NCBI GenBank assembly: GCA_025934475.1
Contig: JAICXZ010000214.1
Coordinates: 1-6,153 of the forward strand
DNA from: Mucilaginibacter sp.
GTDB lineage: Bacteria > Bacteroidota > Bacteroidia > Sphingobacteriales > Sphingobacteriaceae
DNA length: 6,153 bases
Direction of reading: 5' to 3'
Below are positions 5,909-6,153 of this stretch, piece by piece. Made by a program: the position numbers and the translations under genes. Position 1 is the stretch's first letter. Every line of letters starts with the position of its first letter. A model generated the notes under the pieces. That model searched no databases, was not told the DNA's origin, and was given only the letters and a program-made list of their open reading frames with translations.

Positions 5909-5971
5909 AGTAGCAGTGGCAGTTGGCAGTCATCTAATGTCAAATATCTGACTGCAACTGCCACTGCTACT
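5909..5971. repeat. Long hexamer-based inverted repeat spanning the kinase stop codon
   Basis: Bases 5909-5932 pair with 5949-5971 over 23 bp with a single extra G on the left, around a 16-nt loop. Each arm is itself made of short repeats: AGTGGC/AGTAGC-type hexamers, which start slightly earlier at about 5903 on the left side. The right arm includes the TAG stop (5969-5967) and the second base onward of the preceding codon of the PfkB-family gene. As RNA it would be a very stable hairpin that could end or protect the kinase transcript, but no U tract follows, so a terminator role is uncertain. Confidence 0.75.
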
Positions 5972-6153
5972 CATGCGCAAGTCCCAGCAAGGCCAAAATA
6001 TTTTCATCATATGGTGGATTAGCTCCTCGCTTACCGGCAACATAAGCGCCAACAGAGCAGGCTTTATCTACAACATCCTGTATGGGTTCGTCTGATAAAA
6101 GGCCGGCTATAAATGTTGCCAGGAATGAGTCGCCGGCGCCAACGGTGTCGCCC
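5967..6153 (-). CDS. C-terminal part of a PfkB-family carbohydrate kinase, 5' part outside window
   Basis: The frame gives 61 residues beginning GDTVGAGDSFLATFIAGLL, the second PfkB/ribokinase signature. It includes the GAGD anion hole and the catalytic-base aspartate (the D of GAGDSF). The remainder, with CSVGAYVAGKRGANPPY, is the usual C-terminal helix region and ends at a TAG 61 codons into the visible part. These enzymes transfer the ATP gamma-phosphate to sugars such as fructose or ribose; the N-terminal part that would indicate the sugar is missing. Fructokinase-like is a reasonable guess only. It is codirectional with the VWA gene but 168 bp upstream of it, with a strong hairpin and a candidate promoter between, so it is probably a separate transcription unit. 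Confidence 0.9.
   Translation of the reverse strand, partial: GDTVGAGDSFLATFIAGLLSDEPIQDVVDKACSVGAYVAGKRGANPPYDENILALLGLAHE

Noticed and set aside
1..6153. tRNA, rRNA or riboswitch genes
   Set aside because: I looked through the intergenic stretches (88-307, 4597-4700, 5799-5966) and saw only palindromes and short-period repeats, with no cloverleaf or known aptamer core.

Overview
The window looks like a chromosomal piece of a Bacteroidota genome, most likely Sphingobacteriaceae (Mucilaginibacter/Pedobacter-like). This rests on four things seen in the sequence: protein style, a TAnnTTTG-type promoter box, nearly absent Shine-Dalgarno sequences, and short-period repeats in the gaps between genes. 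The genus is an inference from one window.

Layout, left to right. Positions 1-87 (+) hold the last 28 codons of a gene whose C-terminus resembles a REP-associated (IS200-like) tyrosine transposase. Positions 88-307 contain no gene but are rich in palindromes: a small hairpin after that stop codon, a 144-bp element with perfect 31-bp inverted ends, and a REP-like hairpin. From 308 to 5798 five genes run leftward on the minus strand, in transcription order: a VWA-domain protein (5798-4701), a MoxR/Mg-chelatase-type AAA+ ATPase (4596-3091), a membrane-anchored calcineurin-like metallophosphoesterase (3072-1792), a UbiA-like polytopic membrane protein (1761-880) and a pentapeptide-repeat protein (877-308). 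The gaps between the last four are 18, 30 and 2 bp, so these four probably share a transcript. The VWA and AAA+ genes are separated by 104 bp filled mostly with octamer repeats. Upstream of the VWA gene lie a candidate promoter, a long hexamer-based hairpin, and the 3' end of a PfkB-family sugar kinase (5967-6153, minus).

The AAA+/VWA pair is the functional core. A ring ATPase and a metal-binding (MIDAS) VWA partner are expected to act together as a chaperone or remodelling machine, as in MoxR/VWA and magnesium-chelatase I/D systems; the client is unknown. No link between that pair and the three downstream genes can be shown from sequence alone, so the five-gene grouping may be only an operon of convenience.

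The least explained material lies between the genes: a MITE/REPIN-like element, a REP hairpin that supplies the stop codon of the pentapeptide gene, a period-8 array whose last unit contains the AAA+ start codon, and a period-6 inverted repeat that contains the stop codon of the kinase. Three of these four abut or include a start or stop codon.
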